Positions 1-5,808 of a DNA stretch of 6,408 bases are shown here, one piece after another. The notes under the pieces were generated by a model, which saw nothing but the letters and a program-made list of their open reading frames with translations, had not been told where the DNA came from and made no database searches. The translations under genes were made by a program, and so were the position numbers. Numbering within the stretch: position 1 is the stretch's first letter; each line of letters begins with the position of its first letter. This stretch comes from Methanobacteriota archaeon (GTDB lineage: Archaea; Thermoplasmatota; Poseidoniia; Poseidoniales; Thalassarchaeaceae): contig JACNFL010000098.1 of NCBI GenBank assembly GCA_014384685.1, positions 1 to 6,408 of the forward strand, written 5' to 3'.

Positions 1-6
1 AACAGG

Positions 7-34
7 CATTATTGCCACCCACCACCATTATTGC
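7..34. repeat. 9-bp direct repeat flanking a GGT microsatellite
   Basis: CATTATTGC occurs at 7-15 and again at 26-34, offset by 19 bases. On the minus strand the DNA between reads as GGT triplets with one extra G. Because 19 is not a multiple of three, the second copy is read in another frame, which is where the minus-strand coding sequence meets its TAA. Seen directly; a slippage origin is inferred. Confidence 0.6.
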
Positions 35-1727
35 TGTTGAATAGAGTGACGTTTGCATTGACTACTGAATCAGTGAAACTGGTACCAGCGCCATCATCAA
101 AGGCCCAGTGGTGTGCTAAATCAGTTGTTACTGAATCGGCAACCGCTCTTGTGAAAGCAGAGGGTGGTACTACCTGTTTGCTTTGATTTGGACCCTGCCA
201 TGAAAGGATAAGTCCTGCATGACCCCCATGCTCAAAGAACTCAGTGCGTAGTGTATGCACCCCTGAGGAAAGCCATACTGTACCGGAGATTTCTCTCATG
301 CCGTGTACTCCAACATTACTGACAACTTCGTTATCATCAATCCACAATTTGGAACCATCATCACTATTGAGGTAGAAAGTCCAGTTCCCACTATCTGGAA
401 CCATGATAGCACCACTATGGCGGGCAGAATAATAATCACTAAATTGGCTACTATCCAATCCAGCCCATGTGCCTCCTGTTACCGCATGGTTGATATTTGT
501 CTCAGAGCGCCAATAGTTTGGACTTCTACTCGATAAATCTGGCATCAAACTAGAGTTATATGTCACTCCACTATTGTCAAAATATTCTGCTAGTATTCCT
601 GAGGTTGCACTCGCCTCAGTAACTGCGCAGGTATCGGCTGTTAAAGCCCCTTCAAGTGCTCCATTTCCATTTCTTTTTACGGTGGTTTGCCTAGCCCAAG
701 TAAAGCCCTCATCACCTACTAGAGGTGGATTAGTAGAATCCCAATATTTGGCACCTGTACTCCATCCGCTGTTGGCAGAATCAAAGCCGGAATTTGGTAG
801 CCAGTTAGAATTCCATGAGCCATCATTAGAGCCCCAAGAAGCGTATAGCATCACATTTGATTCATTTGTTACAAAAGTAGAATTTTGATTGAAGTGGACA
901 GGAATCTCCATGCTTCCGTTCAATGTTGTATTTGCCGCATAAAGCAAATCATTCCACCATTTATATCCCGAGCCATTACGATTTGTAGCGAGATCTAACA
1001 CACCCTGCCCCCTTTGACCAAACGAATTGTTTGCTTTGTCAATTAGTCCGAGTGCAGTATCTACTGTGTATCCTGTTAATCTAGTGACCAAATAGAAGCC
1101 TTCTTCTTGACGTGAAAATTGCTTCATTTCCTCTCCAGCACCGGGTCCATAGGTGTGCGATGACCACCAGTTTTGGTGTATTGTTGAGTTGAATGCCCCG
1201 TTAATCAAACCGATTTCAGAATCGAAAGCGGCTTTACCATTTCCAGGTCCATTGATTCTCAGAGGGATTCCTTTGGTTGTAACTAGGTAATTCAATTCTG
1301 TAGTCAGATTTCGGTCACTAATCATTTCCCGCAATGGTTCTGCGAAATAAATGTCAAATTGAGTTGGGTCAATGGTTTCAGCGGTAGGTGTGCTATCATT
1401 ATCAAAAAGGAAAATATGGTTGGGGCTAATGTTACGAGCGGCAACAAAAGCATATCCAATGGTTTTACTTGCCTCACTCTTATTGTTAATCAGAACACCA
1501 ACATCGGAATAGTCAATGTAATTTAGAAAAGTGAATGTTTCTGGGATTGCAACATCTCTGAAAGGAGTCTCATTCCAAATATCGTTACTGAAGGAATTTG
1601 TTTCTTCTGTGTCTAGTACCTTAGGTTGGCTACTAAAATTAGCCCATGGCATGGTCACTAGAAGTAAGACCAAAGCGAGGCTAAAGCGTACGCTCGACAC
1701 AACTGTTGTTAAGTTCTTCTTGCTCAA
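9..1727 (-). CDS. Secreted TIGR03790-like/PA14 protein with truncated LamG-like domain
   Basis: Probable exported or surface-anchored protein; the biochemical role is unknown, but PA14 and LamG folds usually bind glycans. Residues 1-29 form a signal peptide (K3, K4, R14, then a hydrophobic core 15-28, possible cleavage after A29). About 69-305 resembles the TIGR03790 family (VAARNIS 95-101, YLVTTKGIPLRI 147-158, YASWGSNDGSW 295-305). Residues 376-525 are a clear PA14 domain (GILAEYFD, SDDGSKLWID, GGHAGLILSW). From 538 a LamG/concanavalin-like fold begins (HHWAFDDGAG) but ends after 35 residues at a TAA. I count 16 N-x-S/T sequons, as expected of an archaeal surface glycoprotein. The start is TTG; an in-frame TGA lies seven codons upstream with no ATG between, and a TATA box 27 nt upstream fits a leaderless message. 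GTG at codon 10 is an alternative start. The 3' end looks frameshifted, so the intact gene probably runs beyond the window. Confidence 0.85.
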   Translation of the reverse strand: MSKKNLTTVVSSVRFSLALVLLLVTMPWANFSSQPKVLDTEETNSFSNDIWNETPFRDVAIPETFTFLNYIDYSDVGVLINNKSEASKTIGYAFVAARNISPNHIFLFDNDSTPTAETIDPTQFDIYFAEPLREMISDRNLTTELNYLVTTKGIPLRINGPGNGKAAFDSEIGLINGAFNSTIHQNWWSSHTYGPGAGEEMKQFSRQEEGFYLVTRLTGYTVDTALGLIDKANNSFGQRGQGVLDLATNRNGSGYKWWNDLLYAANTTLNGSMEIPVHFNQNSTFVTNESNVMLYASWGSNDGSWNSNWLPNSGFDSANSGWSTGAKYWDSTNPPLVGDEGFTWARQTTVKRNGNGALEGALTADTCAVTEASATSGILAEYFDNSGVTYNSSLMPDLSSRSPNYWRSETNINHAVTGGTWAGLDSSQFSDYYSARHSGAIMVPDSGNWTFYLNSDDGSKLWIDDNEVVSNVGVHGMREISGTVWLSSGVHTLRTEFFEHGGHAGLILSWQGPNQSKQVVPPSAFTRAVADSVTTDLAHHWAFDDGAGTSFTDSVVNANVTLFNSNNGGGWQ

Positions 1728-1745
1728 TACATTATCGCATTCGTG

Positions 1746-1762
1746 TCAGTATTTTATACTGA
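1746..1762 (-). promoter_or_regulatory. TATA box inside a 17-bp palindrome
   Basis: TCAGTAT-TTT-ATACTGA is a perfect inverted repeat with 7-base arms and a 3-base centre. On the minus strand it contains TATAAAAT (1751-1758), whose centre is about 27 nt before the TTG at 1727, the usual archaeal TATA-to-transcription-start distance. It is therefore a good candidate core promoter for the secreted-protein gene. The symmetry suggests a repressor operator overlapping the TATA box. It could also serve weakly in the plus direction. Confidence 0.6.
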
Positions 1763-1796
1763 AAAATGCCGCAAATTAGGTCTATTCAACGAGGGG

Positions 1797-1803
1797 TATA
1801 TTG
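1797..1803 (+). promoter_or_regulatory. TATA-like box of the macro-domain gene
   Basis: TATATTG is centred about 28 nt before the ATG at 1828, placing transcription initiation at or just before that ATG. It overlaps an upstream in-frame TTG at 1801, which would then lie inside the promoter rather than in the message. This is the main reason for preferring the ATG start. Confidence 0.5.
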
Positions 1804-1827
1804 CCGACGGCCTCACCTGCTCCAAAC

Positions 1828-2454
1828 ATGGCAGATGTTTTCATGGCGCGACAGTGCAAGAATGGCTTGGTAAAAGTCATTATTGGCGACATTTCCAAGA
1901 TTGAAGCAGATGTAATGGTAACTACTGCAAACAACCGTCTTGCAGGAAGAGAAGGGGTTGATGCAGCAATTCACAAACAGGCGGGTCCAGAACTTCGTGC
2001 AGCCTGCGATGCTATTGCTGTTGAGCGCAGGAAAGAAAACATGCAACCTTGCCCAGTGGGAACTTCTGTAATTACAGAACCTTATGGTTTATCAGCCAAG
2101 AAATTAATTCATGTTGTTGGCCCAGATTGCCGTAGGCCAACTCAAGATGAATCAAGGCGTAGCCTCATCAAGAAGGCGTATGAAACATTGTTTGAACAAC
2201 TTTCAAATGTCAAAGATAGAGAAATTGTAGCAACACCACCACTCAGTATGGATGTGTTTGCCTACCCACATCGCGAGGGGGCGAGAATGACAATGGAGAT
2301 TGTTATGGGTTGGATGGACACATCGGAGGATATCGGAATAAAGGAGTTCTGGATAGTAACTCAGCAAATGAACTGGGTAAACAATCTAAGAACAGTGTAC
2401 CGAGAGTCTGAGGACCAATTCCCAGGAAAAGACATCACTCGTGAATATCGTTAA
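1828..2454 (+). CDS. Stand-alone macro-domain protein
   Basis: A 208-residue protein consisting almost entirely of one macro domain, a fold that binds ADP-ribose and in some members removes ADP-ribose from proteins or deacetylates O-acetyl-ADP-ribose. Numbering from this ATG: strand and turn VIIGDISKIEAD (17-28), ligand loop TTANNRLAGREGVDAAIH (32-49), LIHVVGP (93-99), and second loop PPLSMDVFAYP (137-147). Asn35 and Asp45 of the first loop are kept, but the usual NAAN start is TTAN, the glycine run is GREG, and the second loop has Asp142 and Ala145 where glycines normally cradle the diphosphate. Fold assignment is firm; catalytic activity is doubtful. The last ~60 residues (MGWMDTSEDIG onward) are less recognisable. 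The gene is divergent from the secreted-protein gene and convergent with the flavoprotein gene 17 bp away. An in-frame TTG at 1801, after GAGGGG, would add nine residues. Confidence 0.85.
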   Translation: MADVFMARQCKNGLVKVIIGDISKIEADVMVTTANNRLAGREGVDAAIHKQAGPELRAACDAIAVERRKENMQPCPVGTSVITEPYGLSAKKLIHVVGPDCRRPTQDESRRSLIKKAYETLFEQLSNVKDREIVATPPLSMDVFAYPHREGARMTMEIVMGWMDTSEDIGIKEFWIVTQQMNWVNNLRTVYRESEDQFPGKDITREYR

Positions 2455-2471
2455 TACGATGTAATGGTTGC

Positions 2472-3737
2472 TTATTCCTCTTCGGAGAAAGATTCCGTTC
2501 CTCCACCTTTGCGAGAAAGTTTCCACTCTTTCTCAATGGCGAGGGCTTCCTCACTTGGCTCCCAAATATCCCGCTTCAGAGCTTTTCGATAGGGTAGTCG
2601 ATGGATAACTCGTCCATCTGATACATTGACTTTTTTCAGCATCCACTTTGCAGCGAGGTGATATACCAGCCCTCTGAAAATGTCGGGTCGGAAGAGCCGA
2701 CCAATGAAAGGTAAACCATCTTGCTTCTTTTTTTGATTCTTCATCCAAGAAAGGGAGATTCGTTTGAAGGCTCGATCTCCAACTCGATTCATAAGCCAGC
2801 GATTAGATATTGAGGTTTTTACTGTAGGCAGTAGTCGTTTTCTGACTTCATCATCATAATTACATTCACCAAGAATATCCTTTGCCGCAAATACGCCGCT
2901 TGTGATAGCACATCGCATACCAAAACCCCACATGAAGTCCTGAAGGCCTCCGGCTTCGCCTACGTAGTGGCGGCCGTCAACAGTGTAATTACGATTAATT
3001 GTGAAGTCACCTTTTCCGCCAACTCGTTTAATCGGTTTTCTGTCAAGTTCTGGATAATGCTTGTCATACCAAGCTATGGTTTCATTGAGATATCGTCCAC
3101 TCTTCTTTTGTTTTCGCCAAAGACAGGTGCAAATTAGTCCGATTCCGTCAATGACAATCAGGTAGGCGTAGGCCCCCGGGGCTAACTTGTCATTGAAGTG
3201 GAACGACACATGGTCTGGATGTGATGTCTCAAATATTTCACCATAGGCAAGTGCTGAGGTATCCTTCGGGCCGGCGGCTACAATGTGGCAATCCTCCGGC
3301 TTTACCCTTGATTTGTAGTGAATATTTGCTCCTGCAGCAACCGCTTGACGCTTTAGGCCTTGGTCAATTGTATGGGGTGCTGTACCTCTTTCAATAACTC
3401 GGAATGCAATGGTTGGACTCCATGCCTGAGTGATGACATCGTCAGGATGGATGACATCAACTTGATGAAATGCAGTAGTCTTAAATTCATCAGGATCAAT
3501 ACCCCATTCTCTCATTTCGTCCATGAAATCATGATCGCTAGTCCAATTTTCAATCCCTTGGAAATCCCCATCAAATCTTGCCCCAGAATCATTGCGAATA
3601 TCATGTACATGCACCTCGCGCCCGGCTTTAGCTAAAATTATGGCAGCAGATAGCCCTGAGAGCCCAGCACCCATGATTTGAATGGGTTCATCGGTACCAG
3701 CCACCGTAACCATCAATTTCTTCGGGAGGCCCTTCAA
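2472..3737 (-). CDS. FAD-dependent oxidoreductase, geranylgeranyl reductase-like
   Basis: A 421-residue flavoprotein. Residues 19-46 form the dinucleotide-binding fold (IQIMGAGLSGLSAAIILAKAG then HVHD, with D46 as likely ribose-binding acid). CHIVAAGP (150-157) matches the internal FAD motif, and YVGEAGGLQDFMWGFGMRCAITSG (258-281) matches the second FAD motif of the p-hydroxybenzoate hydroxylase/geranylgeranyl reductase group. Archaeal members saturate the isoprenoid chains of membrane lipids. Here the typical YxWxFP substrate motif appears as AYAYLIVIDG (189-198), so the substrate is uncertain and another isoprenoid or polyketide-like substrate is possible. Residues 311-390 are rich in Lys, Arg, Trp and Leu and may associate with the membrane. 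The start is TTG directly after an in-frame TGA; a TATA-like ATTAAA about 27 nt upstream fits a leaderless message. ATG at 3713 (codon 9) is a reasonable alternative start. Confidence 0.8.
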   Translation of the reverse strand: MKGLPKKLMVTVAGTDEPIQIMGAGLSGLSAAIILAKAGREVHVHDIRNDSGARFDGDFQGIENWTSDHDFMDEMREWGIDPDEFKTTAFHQVDVIHPDDVITQAWSPTIAFRVIERGTAPHTIDQGLKRQAVAAGANIHYKSRVKPEDCHIVAAGPKDTSALAYGEIFETSHPDHVSFHFNDKLAPGAYAYLIVIDGIGLICTCLWRKQKKSGRYLNETIAWYDKHYPELDRKPIKRVGGKGDFTINRNYTVDGRHYVGEAGGLQDFMWGFGMRCAITSGVFAAKDILGECNYDDEVRKRLLPTVKTSISNRWLMNRVGDRAFKRISLSWMKNQKKKQDGLPFIGRLFRPDIFRGLVYHLAAKWMLKKVNVSDGRVIHRLPYRKALKRDIWEPSEEALAIEKEWKLSRKGGGTESFSEEE

Positions 3738-3761
3738 TCATGAAACATTCGCCATCGGCGG

Positions 3762-3767
3762 TTTAAT
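3762..3767. promoter_or_regulatory. Shared TATA-like element of divergent promoters
   Basis: TTTAAT on plus reads ATTAAA on minus. Its centre is about 27 nt from the minus-strand TTG at 3737 and about 30 nt from the moaE ATG at 3795, so one near-symmetric element could direct leaderless transcription both ways. It is the only A/T-rich candidate suitably placed for both genes in the 57-bp gap. A weak consensus match, so tentative. Confidence 0.35.
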
Positions 3768-3794
3768 GCAGGGGTACTTTTTCAGATAATTCAA

Positions 3795-4226
3795 ATGTCT
3801 GCAAACGAGAGAGTAATCGTGGTTGCCGCGGCAGAATCTCTTGATTCAACTGCAGTCAGAGAAAAACTCCACTTAGATGGTTGTGGAAGCATTGTTTCAT
3901 TTCTCGGTATTACTAGAGGAGTGGATGATGGGGTGGAAATAAAAAGATTAGAATTTGATGCGTGGGAAGAAAAATTACCACAAGTTCTCTCAAACCTTGG
4001 TCATGAAGCACTCTCTAAGTTTGGTGTATCTTCGGTTTCAATGGCGCATCGGACAGGGAGCGTGGGGCCAAGTGAACCAATTGTAGCAATTCATGTTGCA
4101 AGCCCACATAGAGCGGAGGGTTTTGAGGCCTGTAGTTGGTTGATAGATGAACTGAAATCTCAAGCCCCCCTGTGGAAAAAAGAAGTTAGGGCCGATGGCA
4201 CGATTTGGAAAGGTGGTTTGGGATGA
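3795..4226 (+). CDS. moaE: Molybdopterin synthase large (catalytic) subunit MoaE
   Basis: MoaE binds cyclic pyranopterin monophosphate and, with the thiocarboxylated small subunit MoaD, inserts two sulfurs to give molybdopterin, the dithiolene ligand of molybdenum or tungsten. The 143 residues match the family along their whole length (E. coli MoaE is 150). Residues aligned with known E. coli active-site positions are present: R41 (R39) in GSIVSFLGITR, H105-R106 (H103-R104) in SPHRAEGFEA, K121 (K119) and K128 (K126) in ELKSQAPLWKKE. The HRTGSVGPSEPIV stretch (85-97) is the typical central signature. The enzyme is cytosolic and predicted active. The gene starts at ATG about 30 nt after a TATA-like element and overlaps moaC by four bases, so the two are almost certainly translated from one message. 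No moaD or moaA is visible here, so they must be elsewhere. Confidence 0.95.
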   Translation: MSANERVIVVAAAESLDSTAVREKLHLDGCGSIVSFLGITRGVDDGVEIKRLEFDAWEEKLPQVLSNLGHEALSKFGVSSVSMAHRTGSVGPSEPIVAIHVASPHRAEGFEACSWLIDELKSQAPLWKKEVRADGTIWKGGLG

Positions 4227-4672
4227 ATGACGGAATAGACGGAATAGTACCAATCGGACATAAACCAATTGTTGAGAGAAGCGCTATTGCTACTGGATTA
4301 CTGCGTTTATCCTCAGATTCAGCCGATGCGATTCGGAATGGGTTGATTGCAAAAGGGGATGTATTAGAAGCATCTACTGTTGCTGCCATTCAAGCAGTAA
4401 AAGACACGCCAAGAATCATTCCTCATTGCCATGTAATCCCCATTGAAGGTTGTAATGTATCTTGGGCCTGGGAAAAGGATTCCCTTCGCTGCACGTTGTC
4501 AGTTTCCGCACATTGGAAAACTGGTGTTGAGATGGAAGCAATTGTGGGCGTTTCAGCAGGTCTTCTATGCGCATGGGATATGGTAAAATCATTAGAAAAG
4601 GACGAACACGGGCAGTATCCAGAAACTCAAATAGAATCTATTCAAGTTCTTGAAAAGAACAAGGGTTCGTGA
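4223..4672 (+). CDS. moaC: Cyclic pyranopterin monophosphate synthase MoaC
   Basis: MoaC converts the MoaA product 3',8-cyclo-dihydro-GTP into cyclic pyranopterin monophosphate, the substrate of the MoaE/MoaD synthase. The 149 residues carry the family's catalytic set, numbered from this ATG: K14, K44 in KGDV (E. coli K51), H70 in IPHCH (H77), E103 and E105 in TGVEMEA (E112, E114), D119 and K122 in WDMVK (D128, K131), and K145 in VLEKNK, probably matching K147. The usual Pro after the active-site His is Val. The insertion KDEHGQYPETQIESI before the last Lys is the form I associate with archaeal MoaC. The ATG overlaps the moaE stop as ATGA, typical of translational coupling, and is preferred over an in-frame TTG at 4205. 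The protein acts as a cytosolic hexamer in studied species. Confidence 0.95.
   Translation: MNDGIDGIVPIGHKPIVERSAIATGLLRLSSDSADAIRNGLIAKGDVLEASTVAAIQAVKDTPRIIPHCHVIPIEGCNVSWAWEKDSLRCTLSVSAHWKTGVEMEAIVGVSAGLLCAWDMVKSLEKDEHGQYPETQIESIQVLEKNKGS
4646..4660. promoter_or_regulatory. Inverted repeat at the 3' end of moaC
   Basis: GTTCTT-GAA-AAGAAC is a perfect palindrome with 6-base arms and a 3-base centre. It lies within the last codons of moaC, and its AGAAC half-site recurs in the palindrome at 4683-4700. It could be an operator half of a glpX control region or simply a codon-driven coincidence. Confidence 0.3.
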
Positions 4673-4682
4673 CCGCCACATT

Positions 4683-4700
4683 GAGAACCGATAGGTTCTC
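4683..4700. promoter_or_regulatory. Perfect hairpin/operator-like repeat before glpX
   Basis: GAGAACC-GATA-GGTTCTC has perfect 7-base arms and a 4-base loop. It fills half of the 36-nt gap between moaC and glpX and ends 8 nt before the glpX ATG. No T-run follows, so it is not a convincing terminator. It may be an operator, or an RNA hairpin that limits translation or processes the message. No clear TATA box lies at the right distance before glpX, so glpX is probably read through from moaE-moaC. Confidence 0.5.
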
Positions 4701-4708
4701 CGGCAACC

Positions 4709-5662
4709 ATGGCGAAGACTAGTGATTTGACGTCCCACTTTGTGAAAGCGACTGAAGCAGCAGCAATAGCGGCAGCAAAATGGCGTGGTCGCGGCGATGG
4801 TAAATTGGCTGATGGTGCCGCTGTGGAAGCAATGCGAGGTGTATTCGACTCGGTCCCATTTGATGGTCGTGTGGCTATTGGTGAAGGTGAGAGAGATGAT
4901 GCACCAATGTTGTGGATAGGTGAGCCACTCGGTTCAATGCAGGGTGAGGCCGGAGCCTTACAGATTGACATTGCAGTTGACCCACTGGAGTGTACTAATC
5001 ATGTCGCCAAGGATTTACCCAATGCAATAGCAGTGCTTGCAGCAGCTCCGCGCGGTTCTCTTTTACATGCACCGGATTGTTACATGGACAAACTCGCGGG
5101 ACCCGCCCAAGTAGCAGGAGAAATTTCACTTGAAGCAGATGTTGCATACAATGTAGAAGCCGCTGCTGCCGCTCTTGACAAAGAAATCACAGACCTAAAA
5201 ATTGTGGTAATGGACCGAGATCGTCACATTGACTTGATTAAGGAACTCCGTGATTTTGGTGTCTCGGTTCCACTCATTGGTGATGGCGATGTTGCAGCGG
5301 CTCTTGATGCCGCAAATCCAGAAAGTGAAATCGATTTATTGATGGGTATTGGAGCCGCTCCTGAAGGGGTGATAACAGCAACAGCATTGAGAGGATTAGG
5401 TGGACATTTCGAAGGCCGTCTTGTCACAACAAATGAAGATCATGAGCGTCGAGCAAAGGAGATGCTAGGGGATGACGTTTATCGGCTATGGGGCAGGGAT
5501 GATTTGTGTTCAAGTTCAGATGCGTTATTTGTTGCCAGCGGAGTATGCCACGGTTATCTCCCAGGGGTGGAAGAACTTGGGGATCGAGTAGCAGTTCACT
5601 CAGAAGTAATTGATGTAGCAAGTGGAGTAAGGCGCTTCATCAGTACAGAGTATCCTCAATGA
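4709..5662 (+). CDS. glpX: Class II fructose-1,6-bisphosphatase (GlpX)
   Basis: GlpX hydrolyses fructose-1,6-bisphosphate to fructose-6-phosphate, the committed step of gluconeogenesis; some members also use sedoheptulose-1,7-bisphosphate. The 317 residues (E. coli GlpX 336) show all family blocks: KWRGRGDGKLADGAAV (24-39), IGEGERDDAPML (57-68), IDIAVDPLECTN (86-97), APDCYMDKL (121-129), DRDRH (169-173), IGDGDVAAAL (190-199), GIGAAPEGV (213-221) and ASGVCHGYLPGV (276-287). Metal and catalytic acids matching E. coli D33, E57, D61 and D85 are kept as D35, E59, D63 and D91. Two departures stand out: the position of E. coli K29 is G31 (with a Lys next to it at 32), and the Gly of DPxEGT is Cys95. 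Soluble cytosolic enzyme. The gene starts 36 nt after moaC, with a hairpin between. The aldolase gene downstream supplies its substrate. Confidence 0.93.
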   Translation: MAKTSDLTSHFVKATEAAAIAAAKWRGRGDGKLADGAAVEAMRGVFDSVPFDGRVAIGEGERDDAPMLWIGEPLGSMQGEAGALQIDIAVDPLECTNHVAKDLPNAIAVLAAAPRGSLLHAPDCYMDKLAGPAQVAGEISLEADVAYNVEAAAAALDKEITDLKIVVMDRDRHIDLIKELRDFGVSVPLIGDGDVAAALDAANPESEIDLLMGIGAAPEGVITATALRGLGGHFEGRLVTTNEDHERRAKEMLGDDVYRLWGRDDLCSSSDALFVASGVCHGYLPGVEELGDRVAVHSEVIDVASGVRRFISTEYPQ

Positions 5663-5748
5663 GTTTCTAGTAACCTTCTTTTGGCGGGTATAACTTATCT
5701 CCATAACTGTAAAACACACAGCAATTTGATAATGGCACTATTATGGTG

Positions 5749-5756
5749 TATATTTT
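5749..5756 (+). promoter_or_regulatory. TATA box upstream of the aldolase gene
   Basis: TATATTTT is the best TATA match in the 5663-5808 intergenic region and predicts a start near 5779, giving a leader of about 30 nt before ATG 5809. A weaker AAAATAC (5771-5777) lies 26 nt before an in-frame GTG at 5800. An ATAAT/ATTAT inverted pair (5729-5733, 5740-5744) lies just upstream. The gap also has a short pyrimidine stretch after glpX (CCTTCTTTT, about 5674-5682) that might help end transcription, but no strong terminator. Confidence 0.45.
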
Positions 5757-5808
5757 CCTGCGATGACTTGAAAATACCCAGCCGACTCGTGCCCCCTAAG
5801 TGGTACTT

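Noticed and set aside
303..888. Plus-strand open frames opposite the secreted-protein gene
   Set aside because: They lack recognisable domains and lie antisense to well-supported TIGR03790/PA14 coding sequence.
1801..1827. TTG at 1801 as start of the macro-domain protein
   Set aside because: It overlaps the TATATTG box that best explains transcription, and the nine extra residues (PTASPAPN) match no part of the fold. Not excluded, because GAGGGG precedes it.
3688..3741. ATG at 3741 on minus opening another frame (MIEGPPEEIDGYGGWYR) before the flavoprotein
   Set aside because: It reaches a TGA after 17 codons and would need a frameshift to join the flavoprotein; no family similarity is visible in it.
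4683..4700. Intrinsic terminator after moaC
   Set aside because: The hairpin is not followed by a T-run and glpX starts 8 nt later, so termination here is unlikely.
4642..4971. Minus-strand 109-residue open frame across the moaC-glpX junction
   Set aside because: Its Ala/Pro/Ser-rich sequence mirrors the conserved GlpX N-terminus on the other strand and has no promoter.
5663..5808. Small RNA or extra gene in the glpX-aldolase gap
   Set aside because: A further TATA-like sequence occurs near 5689, but no open frame, tRNA fold or strong stem was found; a promoter region explains the gap.
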